Both the position numbers and the translations under genes were made by a program. The notes under the pieces are model-generated. The model had not been told where the DNA came from and made no database searches. It was given only the letters and a program-made list of their open reading frames with translations. DNA of 50,773 nt from Acidimicrobiia bacterium (GTDB lineage Bacteria; Actinomycetota; Acidimicrobiia; IMCC26256; PALSA-555): the NCBI GenBank assembly GCA_040881685.1, contig JBBECS010000044.1, forward strand, positions 2,746-53,518, read 5' to 3'. Positions 17,169 through 26,722 of the stretch are shown here, one piece after another (position 1 is the first letter of the stretch; each line of letters starts with the position of its first letter).

Positions 17169-18691
17169 GATGATCCCAGCGGCGTGAGCTTGCGGGCCGC
17201 GGCCGCCGCGGTAAGGAGCGCACGCGCCTTGTTGTGGCACTCGAGGTCTTCGTCGGCTGGATCGGAGTCGGCGACCACTCCCGCGCCGGCCTGCACGCTG
17301 GCCTGCGAGCCCCGCCACACCATCGTGCGAATGGCGATCGCGGTGTCGAGGTTGCCCGAGAAGTCCAAGTAACCCACCACGCCGGCGTACGGCCCACGCT
17401 TCACCGGCTCCAACGCGTCGATGATCTCCATGGCGCGCACCTTGGGCGCACCACTCACGGTTCCAGCTGGGAATGTCGCCCGCAGCACGTCGACGGCGTT
17501 CTTTCCGTCGGCGAGGTCCCCGGAGCACTGACTCGTGAGGTGCATCACGTGTGAGTAACGCTCGAGCGTCATCATCTCGTCCACTTGGAGGGAACCGAAG
17601 CGCACCACGCGGCCGATGTCGTTGCGCGCCAGGTCGACCAGCATCACGTGCTCGGCTCGCTCCTTCGGGTTCTCCGAGAGCTCGGCGGCCAGGCGACGGT
17701 CGTGCTCCTCCGTCTGACCGCGCCACCGCGTTCCGGCGATCGGACGGATGATCACGCGGCCGTCGATCACCTTGACCATGGGCTCTGGTGACGAACCGAC
17801 GAGCGTTGCCTCGGGGTGGCGGACGAAGAACATGTACGGCGAGGGATTGACCTGGCGCAACACGCGGTAGACGTCGAACGGATCGACCGGCTCATCAAGT
17901 GTGAACCGTTGAGCGAGGATGATCTCGAAGATGTCGCCCGCGAGGATGTGCTCCTTCGCCGCTTCCACGGCGTCCTGGAACATCGTGCCTGGCATCGTCG
18001 ACTGAACCGCGGCCGTCTCGGTGAGCTCGTTGGCAGGCGGCGGCGATGGTGTGTACGGCAGCGGACGAGCGAGCTCCTCCACGAGGGAATCGAGGCGCGC
18101 AACCGCGCGGTCGTACGCGTCGTCCACGTCGGGCTCCTGGGAGAGGAACACGTTCTCAATCAGCGACAATCGCTGGCGAAAGTGGTCGAACGCGGTGACG
18201 TGACCGGTGAGCGAGAGCACGGCGTCGGGCAGGCCGAGATCGTCGGGCGGTGCCTCCGGGAGCCGCTCGATCTCGCGCACGACGTCGTACCCGAGGTATC
18301 CGACCACGCCGCCGTGAAAGGGTGGGAGGTCGGGAACCTGCGGCGCCCGGTGCGCGGCGAGCAGCGCCTCCAAGGCGGCGAGCGCTCCGGCGTCACGCGG
18401 CACCGAGTCGGGAAGTCGGCCATCGACCTCCACGTGCCGACCGCGCACCACGAGCGTGCACGCGGGATCACGGCCGAGGAACGAGAAGCGACCCCATCGT
18501 TCGGCGTGCTCGACCGACTCAAGCAGGAAGCCTGGAGGACCGGTCGCATCGGCTCCGACGAGCTTCACGAAGGCGGAGACGGGGGTCTCGAGGTCGGCCA
18601 GCACTTCGCGCCACACCGGGACGACGGTGTGGTCCCGCGCCATCGAGCGGAAGTCGTCGCGCGACGGCCGCACGTTGCTGGGTTGGCTCAC
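17165..18691 (-). CDS. trpE: Anthranilate synthase component I
   Basis: TrpE makes anthranilate from chorismate, using ammonia from TrpG. The protein has 508 residues. Chorismate-binding features are clear: IIRPIAGTRWRG, LVDLARNDIGRV and FPAGTVSGAPKVRAMEII, then GAGVVADSDPADE near the C-terminus. The GTG start at 18691 overlaps the hisI stop by 4 nt, hence coupling to histidine synthesis. No trpG or trpD is in the window; they must be elsewhere. Confidence 0.97.
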   Translation of the reverse strand: MSQPSNVRPSRDDFRSMARDHTVVPVWREVLADLETPVSAFVKLVGADATGPPGFLLESVEHAERWGRFSFLGRDPACTLVVRGRHVEVDGRLPDSVPRDAGALAALEALLAAHRAPQVPDLPPFHGGVVGYLGYDVVREIERLPEAPPDDLGLPDAVLSLTGHVTAFDHFRQRLSLIENVFLSQEPDVDDAYDRAVARLDSLVEELARPLPYTPSPPPANELTETAAVQSTMPGTMFQDAVEAAKEHILAGDIFEIILAQRFTLDEPVDPFDVYRVLRQVNPSPYMFFVRHPEATLVGSSPEPMVKVIDGRVIIRPIAGTRWRGQTEEHDRRLAAELSENPKERAEHVMLVDLARNDIGRVVRFGSLQVDEMMTLERYSHVMHLTSQCSGDLADGKNAVDVLRATFPAGTVSGAPKVRAMEIIDALEPVKRGPYAGVVGYLDFSGNLDTAIAIRTMVWRGSQASVQAGAGVVADSDPADEDLECHNKARALLTAAAAARKLTPLGSS

Positions 18692-19053
18692 TGGTCGCCA
18701 AACGCGCGAAAGAAGCACGATCGCTCGCCCGTGTGGCAGGCACCGCGCCCTTCCTGCTCGACGACGAACAGCAACGTGTCGCCGTCGCAGTCGTAATACG
18801 CCTCGCGTACCCACTGCCGGTCGCCCGACGTGTCGCCCTTGCGCCACAGCTCGCCGCGGGTGCGGCTCCAGAAGACCGTACGACCCTCGGCGAACGTGCG
18901 GCGCAGCGACTCTTCGTTCATCCACCCGAGCATGAGCACCCGCCCGGTTCCTTCTTCTTGCACGATCGCCGCCACCAGCCCGTCTGCGTTCCAGGAGATC
19001 GCGGCGAGCTGGTCGTCAGAGGCGTCGATCGGTGTCGCGGTAGGGCCCGTCAT
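18688..19053 (-). CDS. hisI: Phosphoribosyl-AMP cyclohydrolase
   Basis: This enzyme opens the adenine ring in the third step of histidine synthesis. The metal-binding YDCDGDTLLF motif and the downstream cysteines in GACHTGERSCFF are intact. From the ATG at 19053 the protein has 121 residues, normal for a monofunctional HisI. The open frame runs further upstream to 19230, but that part has no family similarity and would enter the divergent peptidase gene. No HisE domain is fused. Confidence 0.95.
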   Translation of the reverse strand: MTGPTATPIDASDDQLAAISWNADGLVAAIVQEEGTGRVLMLGWMNEESLRRTFAEGRTVFWSRTRGELWRKGDTSGDRQWVREAYYDCDGDTLLFVVEQEGRGACHTGERSCFFRAFGDQ

Positions 19054-19186
19054 CTCAATGGTCGATTTCGCTCCGGCGTCCCGGCCATCCGGCCACGCCT
19101 CCGCTACATCTCGTTCGCGTTCGAGCGTAGCCCTGCCTTCGGTCATCCCGGTCCCAAATCTGCGCACGCGCGAAACTCGGCGACCC

Positions 19187-21286
19187 ATGGCCACTTCACT
19201 CGACCCGCCGCGCGCGCCGCAGCGCCCCACGACCCTGCGGCACGGCGACCGCGAGCGAGTCGACGACTTCTACTGGATGCGCGACCGGGACGATCCCGAC
19301 GTCCTCGCGTACCTGAAGGCCGAGAACGAGTACGTCGGGGCTGCGCTCGCGCGGCTCGAACCGCTTCGTCAACAGCTCTTCACCGAGATCAAGACGCGCG
19401 TACGCGAAACCGACGCGTCCGCTCCCACGCCGTGGGGTGAATGGGAGTACTTCAGCCGCACGATCGCCGGCTGTGAGTACGCGGTCCACTGTCGCCGCCC
19501 CCGCGGGAGCAACGCGCTCCCCGACCCCGATGCGCCACCGGGGACGCCGCCCGGCGAGCAAGTGGTGCTCGACGAGAATGCACTCGCCGCCGACGCGAGC
19601 TACTTCGCCTTGCGAGGGATGGCCGTGTCACCCGACCACTCGGTGCTCGCGTACAGCGCCGATCTCACCGGAGGCGAGCGCGCCACCTTGCGCTTCCGTG
19701 ATCTCGCGAACGACGTGGACCTGCCGGACGAGATCGGCGACGTGTACTACGGGCTGGCCTGGGCCAGCGATGGGCAGATGGTGTTCTACGTACGACCCGA
19801 CGCGACGATGCGCCCATGGCAAATCTGGCGGCACACCCTCGGGACATCGACGAGCAGCGACGCGCTCATGTATCAGGAGGACGACGAGCGCTTCGAAGTC
19901 CACGTCGATCGGACGCGGACCGGGCGCTACCTGATCATCACGAGCGGCTCGAAGCTCACGACCGAAGTACGCGTGTGTGCATCCGACGACCCGACGGCCG
20001 AACCGCGGGTCCTTGCGGCGCGGGAGCAGGGCGTCGAGTACCACGTGGAGCATCACCACGACGCGAACGATGACCGCTTCTACGTGCTCACCAACGACGG
20101 CGGGGCGCCGAACTTCAAGCTGATGGTGACGCCGGTCGACGGCTCCGGTCGCCAAGGGTGGAAGGAGGTCGTCGCCCACCGCGACGACGTGCGGCTCGTC
20201 GACGTGGATGCCTTCGCCGGCCATCTCGTGATCACGGAGCGGGCGGAGGCACTCGAGCGGTTGCGGGTGCTGGACCACGAGCGCGGGGACGACCACCTCA
20301 TCCCCATGCCGGACGAGGTCTACGACGCGTGGGTCGGCGCCAACCCCGAATTCGCGTCGACCCACCTGCGGTACGCGTACACGTCGCTGGTCGCTCCGAT
20401 CACCGACTTCGACTACGACCTCGACGCGCGCGCGGCAACGGTCGTGAAGCGCCAACCGGTCGCCGACTATGACGCAGCGGACTACGAATCACACCGCTTG
20501 TGGGCGACCGCCGCCGACGGCACGCGCGTGCCGATCTCGCTCGTACACCGCCGCGGCCTCCCGCCCGGCGGTGGGCCGCTCGTGCTCTACGGCTACGGCT
20601 CCTACGAGCACTCCATCGACCCCGGGTTCAGCATCTCGCGCCTCAGCCTGCTGCAACGGGGCGTGGCGTACGCGTCCGCGCACGTTCGTGGTGGCGGCGA
20701 GATGGGGCGACACTGGTACGAGAACGGCAAGCTCGACTCGAAGCGCAACACCTTCGACGACTTCATCACGTGCGCCGAGCACCTCGTCGCGTCGGGCTAC
20801 ACGACACCGGACCGTCTCGTGGCGCGCGGCGGCAGTGCGGGTGGCCTGCTCATGGGCGCGGTGGTGAACCTGCGGCCCGACCTATTCCGAGCGATCGTTG
20901 CCGAGGTGCCCTTCGTCGACACGCTGACCACGATGCTCGACGCGGGACTCCCGCTCACCATCACCGAGTGGGAGGAGTGGGGCAACCCCGCGGCCGAGCA
21001 GACGACGTATGACTACCTCGAGTCGTACTCGCCGTATGACAATGTGCGCTCGGAGCCCTACCCCGCCATCCTCGCGACCGCCGGGCTCAACGACCCGCGC
21101 GTGCAGTACTGGGAGCCGGCGAAATGGGTGGCGAAGCTGCGCGCCACCACGACCGGCGACGCGCCCATCTACCTGAAGACCGAGCTCGGTGCGGGTCACC
21201 ATGGCCCCTCGGGTCGTTACGAGACATGGCACGACGAGGCGTTCGTGCTCGCGTTCATCCTCGATCAGCTGGGCATCACGACTTGA
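19187..21286 (+). CDS. ptrB: Oligopeptidase B (S9A serine peptidase)
   Basis: The protein has 699 residues: a beta-propeller N-terminal domain and a C-terminal alpha/beta hydrolase. The nucleophile is S550 in RGGSAGGLLMGAV, with the S9 HVRGGGEMGRHWYENGK motif upstream and the catalytic His in GAGHHGPSGR near the end. Oligopeptidase B cleaves small peptides after Arg/Lys in the cytoplasm. The start at ATG 19187 fits the family N-terminus PPRAPQRPTTLRHGDRERVD. It is divergent from hisI across 133 nt. A hairpin follows the stop. Confidence 0.95.
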   Translation: MATSLDPPRAPQRPTTLRHGDRERVDDFYWMRDRDDPDVLAYLKAENEYVGAALARLEPLRQQLFTEIKTRVRETDASAPTPWGEWEYFSRTIAGCEYAVHCRRPRGSNALPDPDAPPGTPPGEQVVLDENALAADASYFALRGMAVSPDHSVLAYSADLTGGERATLRFRDLANDVDLPDEIGDVYYGLAWASDGQMVFYVRPDATMRPWQIWRHTLGTSTSSDALMYQEDDERFEVHVDRTRTGRYLIITSGSKLTTEVRVCASDDPTAEPRVLAAREQGVEYHVEHHHDANDDRFYVLTNDGGAPNFKLMVTPVDGSGRQGWKEVVAHRDDVRLVDVDAFAGHLVITERAEALERLRVLDHERGDDHLIPMPDEVYDAWVGANPEFASTHLRYAYTSLVAPITDFDYDLDARAATVVKRQPVADYDAADYESHRLWATAADGTRVPISLVHRRGLPPGGGPLVLYGYGSYEHSIDPGFSISRLSLLQRGVAYASAHVRGGGEMGRHWYENGKLDSKRNTFDDFITCAEHLVASGYTTPDRLVARGGSAGGLLMGAVVNLRPDLFRAIVAEVPFVDTLTTMLDAGLPLTITEWEEWGNPAAEQTTYDYLESYSPYDNVRSEPYPAILATAGLNDPRVQYWEPAKWVAKLRATTTGDAPIYLKTELGAGHHGPSGRYETWHDEAFVLAFILDQLGITT

Positions 21287-21297
21287 TGCGAGGACAA

Positions 21298-21320
21298 GCG
21301 CCGCACGTGTCGTGCGGCGC
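21298..21320 (+). terminator. Perfect 9-bp hairpin after oligopeptidase B
   Basis: GCGCCGCAC (21298-21306), GTGTC, then GTGCGGCGC (21312-21320). It starts 12 nt after the oligopeptidase B stop and lies 41 nt before the next start. There is no T-tract, so it would be a non-canonical terminator. Confidence 0.55.
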
Positions 21321-21361
21321 CCGAGCCGGGACCGTAGTGCCCGATCCCTACGCTGGGCACC

Positions 21362-21997
21362 GTGGCCGCGACGGAGGTCCTCACGCTGAGCTCGTCCGAC
21401 GGCGCGATGCTCGAAGCAGAGATCGCACGACCACCCGGCACACCGACACGAGGCGTGGTGTTGTGTCATCCGCATCCCCAGTACGGCGGCACGATGCGCT
21501 CGCTCGTGATCGGCGCCCTCTTCGAGGGGCTTCCCGACATCGGCGCGGTCACCCTCCGCTTCAACTTCCGCGGCGTCGAGGCAAGCACCGGCGTTCACGA
21601 CGGCGGTCGTGCCGAGCGTGACGACGCAAGCGCGGCGGTGCGTGCGCTCGCGCCGATGCTGCCCGCCGACTCCCCTCTTGTGCTCGTCGGCTGGTCGTTC
21701 GGCGCCGACATTGCCCTCTCGGTCCTCGATCCCGAAGTCACGTCATGGGTCGCGATCGCGCCGTCGCTCCGACTCATTGCGGACCTCGACGCAGTCGCTC
21801 GCGACCCGCGGCACAAGCTGCTCGTGCTGGCCGAGCACGACGAGGTGTGCCCACCATCTGAAGCCGCCGCGATCGCCGACACCTGGTCTCACGTCGATGT
21901 CGAGGTGGTTGGCGGAGCGAGCCACTTCTTCGTCGGGCGCACCGACCGCCTCTCTGAGCTCGTGATCGGATTTGTCGCGCGTCAGGCTCGAAGCTGA
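21362..21997 (+). CDS. Alpha/beta hydrolase, dienelactone-hydrolase-like
   Basis: The protein has 211 residues. An opening strand VVLCHPHPQYGGTMRS and the nucleophile elbow VGWSFGAD (Ser) mark a small soluble alpha/beta hydrolase of the YfhR/CC-type group. The catalytic His is in GASHFFVGR near the C-terminus, and a GTG start is used. It is a serine esterase or related hydrolase; the substrate is not evident. It sits between the oligopeptidase B and the acyltransferase gene, all on the same strand. Confidence 0.82.
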   Translation: MAATEVLTLSSSDGAMLEAEIARPPGTPTRGVVLCHPHPQYGGTMRSLVIGALFEGLPDIGAVTLRFNFRGVEASTGVHDGGRAERDDASAAVRALAPMLPADSPLVLVGWSFGADIALSVLDPEVTSWVAIAPSLRLIADLDAVARDPRHKLLVLAEHDEVCPPSEAAAIADTWSHVDVEVVGGASHFFVGRTDRLSELVIGFVARQARS

Positions 21998-22039
21998 GCG
22001 ACTGATTGGCGACCGCGCGCATCGGGCATCATTGATCCC

Positions 22040-24001
22040 TTGACCGCACCGCATCAAAGCTCGATCGGCTACAAACCTGCCCTCGACGGGCTGCGCACCG
22101 TCGCAGTCGGCTCGGTCATCGCCTACCACTTCGGCGCGTCGTGGGCTCCCGGGGGTTTCCTCGGCGTCGACACGTTCTTCGTCCTCTCGGGGTACCTGAT
22201 CACCTCGCTCCTCCTCACCGAGTGGGGCCGCCATGGGACCCTCCGGTTCGGAGCGTTCTGGGCCCGCCGAGCCCGCAGGCTCTTCCCGGCGCTGCTGGTG
22301 GCCCTCAGCGCCATCGCCATCTGGTCCGCGCTCGCCGTCAACTCCGACCGGCTCGGCTCGATTCGCGCCGACTCGCTCTGGACGCTCTTCTACAGCGCCA
22401 ACTGGCACTTCATCAGCGAGGGCACGTCGTACTTCGACCTCTTCAGTGAGGCGTCTCCGCTTCGGCACGCATGGTCGTTGGCGATCGAGGAGCAGTTCTA
22501 CCTGTTCTGGCCCTTGATCACCTTTGGATGCTTGCGCGTCGCGCGTGGCCGCCCTCGCGTCCTCGCATCGCTGTGCGTGGCAGGGATCGTCGGATCCGCG
22601 ATCCTGTGCTCCCAGCTCTTCGACTCCAGCGATCCCTCGCGCGCGTACTTCGGTACCGATTCGCGCGCGAGTCAACTGCTCGTCGGTGCGTTGCTCGCAA
22701 TCGTTCTGTTGCACTGGGCGCCACGAACCCGCGCGACCCAAGTTGCCGTGCAGCTCGGCGGCGCGGTTGGGGCGGCGCTCACGGTCGTCGCGTTCGCAGT
22801 CGCTCACGACCAAGACGCGTGGCTCTATCAGGGAGGGTTCCTCGCGTTCGCCTTCGCGACCGCCGCGATCATCGCCGCCATCGTCCAACCATCCCGAACG
22901 CCACTCAACGCGCTGCTCTCATTGCGCCCCGTCCGTTGGGTCGGACAGGTCTCGTATGGCCTGTACCTGTGGCACTGGCCCGTGCAGATCGCCATCTCGG
23001 AGCCACGCACCGGCATCAGCGGGTTCGGCCTTGCGTTGGTCCGCTTGGCGGTCACGTTCACTGCCACCACGATCTCGTACTACGTCATCGAGCGCCCGAT
23101 CCGGTACGGCGCACTTCGCGGCTGGACCGCGCGCCTCGCGGCTCCGGTGGGAGCGGCACTGGTGGCGGTCATCATCCTCGTGACCACGTCTGGCGCGACC
23201 ACGGCACCAAAGTTCGTGACCGCCGATCCCGGCGATGTCATCAGGGTCGGGCCGAAGTCACCGTCGAGCACGACGCCGCCACCGACCGATCCCAACGCCA
23301 CGCTCCCCACCCGCTTCTTGCTAGTCGGCGACTCCCTGAGCGGATCGCTCGCCAACGGGCTCACGGCCGAGGCGGCGTCGCGCGGGCTCACGCTGTTCGC
23401 GGCGACAAGGCCGGGCTGTGGCATGACCACCGCGATCCCGCTGCGCAGGACTGGCGAGTTCGTCCCGTGGGCTCCCAACTGTGCGCGCAGCACCGCCGAT
23501 TACCAACAGTCGAACATCGCCCAGTACCAGCCTCAGGTCGTCCTGTGGTTGAGCAGTTGGGAAGCGTCGAACCACCTCTACGACGGGGTGCGACTCGACT
23601 TCCGCACGCCGGAGGGCGACGCCGCCCTCCTCGCCGACTTCGAGGAATCACGTCAGCGCCTGACGGCAGGAGGCGCGACCTTGGTGTTGCTGACGCTGCC
23701 GCAACAGGCAGAGCAATCAGAGCTCGGGGAGGCCGACCCGTACTTGATCAAGCTCTACCCACATCTCAACCGCTTGTTCAGGCAGTTTGCCGCCGAGCAT
23801 GCCGACACGGTGAAGATCGTCGATCTCGCGGAGATCGTGTGCCCGGGTGGCGCGCCCTGCCCTGAGTTCGTGCACGGCGTGAGCCTGCGACCACGCGACG
23901 GTCGCCACTTCGAGGGCGCCGGCCCGGCGTGGGTATCGAAGCGTCTGATCGACGCGGTGCTGGAGGAGTTCGGAGCGCCGGCGAAGCAGGGGTCTAGCTG
24001 A
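22040..24001 (+). CDS. Acyltransferase 3 with C-terminal SGNH domain (OafA-like)
   Basis: The protein has 653 residues. Residues ~10-370 form the multi-spanning acyltransferase-3 domain: LDGLRTVAVGSVIAYHFG, GFLGVDTFFVLSGYLIT, then HAWSLAIEEQFYLFWP. After a short Thr/Pro linker (about residues 405-420) the protein continues as an SGNH hydrolase-like domain, with nucleophile motif LLVGDSLSGSLANGL. Such fusions O-acylate exported polysaccharide or peptidoglycan. A TTG start at 22040 is the only candidate close to the family N-terminus. The last 8 nt overlap the small convergent gene. Confidence 0.9.
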   Translation: MTAPHQSSIGYKPALDGLRTVAVGSVIAYHFGASWAPGGFLGVDTFFVLSGYLITSLLLTEWGRHGTLRFGAFWARRARRLFPALLVALSAIAIWSALAVNSDRLGSIRADSLWTLFYSANWHFISEGTSYFDLFSEASPLRHAWSLAIEEQFYLFWPLITFGCLRVARGRPRVLASLCVAGIVGSAILCSQLFDSSDPSRAYFGTDSRASQLLVGALLAIVLLHWAPRTRATQVAVQLGGAVGAALTVVAFAVAHDQDAWLYQGGFLAFAFATAAIIAAIVQPSRTPLNALLSLRPVRWVGQVSYGLYLWHWPVQIAISEPRTGISGFGLALVRLAVTFTATTISYYVIERPIRYGALRGWTARLAAPVGAALVAVIILVTTSGATTAPKFVTADPGDVIRVGPKSPSSTTPPPTDPNATLPTRFLLVGDSLSGSLANGLTAEAASRGLTLFAATRPGCGMTTAIPLRRTGEFVPWAPNCARSTADYQQSNIAQYQPQVVLWLSSWEASNHLYDGVRLDFRTPEGDAALLADFEESRQRLTAGGATLVLLTLPQQAEQSELGEADPYLIKLYPHLNRLFRQFAAEHADTVKIVDLAEIVCPGGAPCPEFVHGVSLRPRDGRHFEGAGPAWVSKRLIDAVLEEFGAPAKQGSS

Positions 24002-24206
24002 CGCGCACCTGCATCACACCTTTGCGATCGAGGAACGACGCGCGACGCTCGACCACAGAGCGCCACAGCACGAGATCCTGCTCGTATTGGGCCCGGTCGC
24101 CTTCTTCGTAGGCGTGCTCGAGCTCGTCGAAGGCGGCGTCTTCCGCGTCGAGCAGCTCGCGGTACCGCCTGAAGAATCCCTCGTCGAGGTGGCTGTCCTC
24201 GCTCAT
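23994..24206 (-). CDS. Small acidic helical protein of unknown function
   Basis: The protein has 70 residues, with no family I recognise. It is mostly helical and acidic in the middle (DAEDAAFDELEHAYEEGD). ATG 24206 is preceded by GAGGAGT at good spacing. The frame is much longer upstream, but that part lies in hisA antisense and is unlikely to be coding. It may be co-transcribed with the hisDCBA genes, since its start is about 98 nt after the hisA stop. It overlaps the convergent acyltransferase stop by 8 nt. Confidence 0.65.
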   Translation of the reverse strand: MSEDSHLDEGFFRRYRELLDAEDAAFDELEHAYEEGDRAQYEQDLVLWRSVVERRASFLDRKGVMQVRVS

Positions 24207-24304
24207 CGCAACTCCTCGGGTTGGCAGCAGCGGATTCGCGGGACCGTACCCGAACCCCCGGACCCGAGTGCGCCTTCCCCGCTCGGCAGCGCGAAGGGTG
24301 CTGG

Positions 24305-25039
24305 TCAGACCACCGCAGCGAGGGCCTCGGCCAGCGTGAAGCGACCCTCGTAGAGCGCCCGGCCAACGATCGCCCCGGCGAGGCGCCGCCCGGCCGCCTC
24401 GAGCTCGGCCAGCGCGGCGAGGTCTCCGAGACCGCCGATCCCGCCGCTCGCGATGACCGGGACGGCGGTGGCCGCGAGGACCTCGCGCAGCTGGTCCAGC
24501 GATGGTCCCTCCATGGTCCCGTCCACACCGATCTCGGTGACGATGAGGCACGAGACGCCCGACTCGGTGAAGCGTGCTGCCGTCTCCACCAAGTCCTGAC
24601 CCGAACCCTCGGTCCATCCGCGTACCGCGACCTCGCGCCCGCGCGCGTCGAGACCGACGGCAACCCGGCCTGGATGCATCGTGCACAGGTCATGAATGAG
24701 CCCAGGGTCTTCGACGGCGGCCGTCCCCACGACAACGCGCGCCGCACCCGCGAGCAGGAGCGCCCCCGCAGCAGCCGCGCTTCGCACACCACCGCCAGCC
24801 TGGATGCGCGATGCCACCGTGCTGGCGACGGCCTCGACGACCGCGAGGTTCGCGGGCTCTCCGGTACGGGCTGCGTCGAGGTCGACAACATGGATCCATT
24901 CGGCTCCTGCGAGCGCGAAGGCGCGCGCGACGCTCACCGGGCTGTCGTCGTACACCGTCTCCGCGGCGAAGTCGCCCCGCTGAAGGCGGACCGCGCGTCC
25001 TGCCCGAACGTCGATCGCCGGATAGACCGTGAACTTCAC
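24305..25039 (-). CDS. hisA: ProFAR isomerase HisA (possibly PriA-type)
   Basis: HisA isomerises ProFAR to PRFAR. The protein has 244 residues and a TIM barrel with YPAIDVRAG at the N-terminus (catalytic Asp), VGLDARG and TEIGVDGT in the second half, where most HisA proteins read TDxxxDGT. A separate trpF is present at 5735, so there is no need for a bifunctional PriA, but the sequence alone cannot exclude it. It follows hisB by 12 nt. The usual hisH between hisB and hisA is missing. Confidence 0.93.
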   Translation of the reverse strand: MKFTVYPAIDVRAGRAVRLQRGDFAAETVYDDSPVSVARAFALAGAEWIHVVDLDAARTGEPANLAVVEAVASTVASRIQAGGGVRSAAAAGALLLAGAARVVVGTAAVEDPGLIHDLCTMHPGRVAVGLDARGREVAVRGWTEGSGQDLVETAARFTESGVSCLIVTEIGVDGTMEGPSLDQLREVLAATAVPVIASGGIGGLGDLAALAELEAAGRRLAGAIVGRALYEGRFTLAEALAAVV

Positions 25040-25052
25040 CCGGATGGGTCGC

Positions 25053-25640
25053 TCACAGCACGCCCTTCGTGCTCGGGACGTTCGCGCCTTCGATCTTCAC
25101 GGCATCACGAAGCGACTGCGCGACGCCCTTGAACGATGCCTCGATCACGTGATGGCCGTTGCGCCCCGAAAGAGATCGGAGGTGCAGCGTCGCGCCGGTG
25201 GCGACCACGAACGCCCGCCAGAACTCCTCGCAAAGCTGCGGATCGAACGTGCCAATCCACTCCACCACCGGGTCGATCTCGTACACGAGGAACGGTCGCC
25301 CGGAAAGATCGAGCGAAACCTGCACGAGCGCCTCGTCGAGAGGCACGAGCGCCGACGCGAAGCGACGAACTCCCGCCTTGTCGCCGAGTGCTTCCTTCAG
25401 CGCTTCGCCGAGCGCGATCCCCACGTCCTCCACGGTGTGATGAAGGTCGACGTGGAGATCACCCTCGGCTTCGATACGCAGGTCGAAGCCAGCGTGCTTC
25501 CCCAGCTGCTCGAGCATGTGATCGAAGAACGGGATCCCGGACGATGCCGACGCGTCGCCCTTGCCGTCAACAGCGAGCGTGAGATCGACGCGCGTCTCCT
25601 TCGTCTTGCGGTGGCTCTCCGCCCGCCGCGCCGCGCTCAC
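25053..25640 (-). CDS. hisB: Imidazoleglycerol-phosphate dehydratase
   Basis: The protein has 195 residues, normal for a monofunctional HisB. Manganese ligands are visible in FFDHMLEQLGKHAG and HHTVEDVGIALG, with a second set in GRNGHHVIEASFK. The GTG start at 25640 overlaps the hisC stop by 4 nt (GTGA). The longer frame running upstream lies inside hisC and is not coding. No phosphatase domain is fused, as usual in actinobacteria. Confidence 0.97.
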   Translation of the reverse strand: MSAARRAESHRKTKETRVDLTLAVDGKGDASASSGIPFFDHMLEQLGKHAGFDLRIEAEGDLHVDLHHTVEDVGIALGEALKEALGDKAGVRRFASALVPLDEALVQVSLDLSGRPFLVYEIDPVVEWIGTFDPQLCEEFWRAFVVATGATLHLRSLSGRNGHHVIEASFKGVAQSLRDAVKIEGANVPSTKGVL

Positions 25641-26722
25641 GCGGCCTGCTCCGTGAGCGCCTCGCGCATCGCAGTCAGCAGTGCGTCGTCCTCCTCGGGA
25701 GTGCCCACCGTGATCCGCAGGCAATTGTCGAGCCGGGGCCACCGTGAGAAGTCACGTACCAGGATCCCGCGTTCTACCAGCCGCTGCCACAGCGCGTGGC
25801 CATCGCCGTCGACCCGTACGAGCACGAAGTTGGCGCCAGACGGATACACGGTGAGGCCGGGCAGGCGGGCCAGCGCGCTCGCGAGGCGGTGGCGCTCGGT
25901 GACCAGGGTTGTCACCCGGGCTCGCATCTCGGCATCGAATCGCAACGCCTGACATCCCGCCACCTGCGTGGCCGCAGACAGATGGTACGGCAGCACGGTC
26001 TTCTCGAGCTCGGCAATCACCGACGGGGGGCCGACGGCGAATCCGAGACGGAGCGCGGCCAATGACCAGACCTTCGAGTACGTGCGCACGACGACGAGCG
26101 GAACATCATCGCCGACGAGGTCAAGCGCGCTGTGCTCGGCGAACTCGCCGTAGGCCTCGTCGACGACGAGCAGGCCGGGACCGTGGTCAGTGACTGCGCC
26201 CAAGAGCCCTTCGATCGTCGCTCGAGACTCGACCGTCCCGGTGGGGTTGTTCGGGCTGCACAGCAACGTGACCGAGGGCCGATCGGCCGCGATGACGATG
26301 CCGGCCTCGGTGGCCGACACGGTGAAGTCACCGGCACGTTCGGCGGTGACGACCTCCGTCGCCGCGATCTGCGCGATGTGGGCGTGCAAGGCGTAGGTCG
26401 GCTCGAAGACGAGCGCCCGCCGTCCCGGTCCCGCATACGTAAGCAGGAGGGTCTGGAGCACCTCGTTGGACCCGTTGGCGGCGAACACCCGCGCCGTCGG
26501 TTGGTCCATGGACGCGGCGAGCCCGTCCCGGAGCTCTCGCGCGCTCCGATCCGGATAGCGGTTCAAGGGAACGGCCCGGAGCCCCTCCAGCCACGCGTCG
26601 ACGAATGCCGGCGGCGGCGCGTATGGGCTCTCGTTCGTGTTCAGCCGGACCGACACGTCGAGCTGCGGCGAGTGGTACCCCTCGAGGGCGCTCAGATCGG
26701 CGCGTGGTCGCGGCAGCGTCAC
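25637..26722 (-). CDS. hisC: Histidinol-phosphate aminotransferase
   Basis: The protein has 361 residues, a fold-I PLP aminotransferase. The motifs SPNNPTGTV, VVDEAYGEF and the PLP lysine in RTYSKVWSLAALRLGFAVG are present, with the C-terminal substrate Arg region LRITVGTPEEDD. It converts imidazole-acetol phosphate to histidinol phosphate. The GTG at 26722 overlaps the hisD stop by 4 nt. The upstream extension of the frame lies within hisD and is not real. Confidence 0.97.
   Translation of the reverse strand: MTLPRPRADLSALEGYHSPQLDVSVRLNTNESPYAPPPAFVDAWLEGLRAVPLNRYPDRSARELRDGLAASMDQPTARVFAANGSNEVLQTLLLTYAGPGRRALVFEPTYALHAHIAQIAATEVVTAERAGDFTVSATEAGIVIAADRPSVTLLCSPNNPTGTVESRATIEGLLGAVTDHGPGLLVVDEAYGEFAEHSALDLVGDDVPLVVVRTYSKVWSLAALRLGFAVGPPSVIAELEKTVLPYHLSAATQVAGCQALRFDAEMRARVTTLVTERHRLASALARLPGLTVYPSGANFVLVRVDGDGHALWQRLVERGILVRDFSRWPRLDNCLRITVGTPEEDDALLTAMREALTEQAA

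Noticed and set aside
18692-18925. Upstream extension of trpE
   Set aside because: It runs antisense-free but inside hisI; the GTG at 18691 gives the normal length and a 4-nt overlap.
24305-25039. hisA called as bifunctional priA
   Set aside because: A separate trpF is present, and the sequence alone does not decide the second activity.
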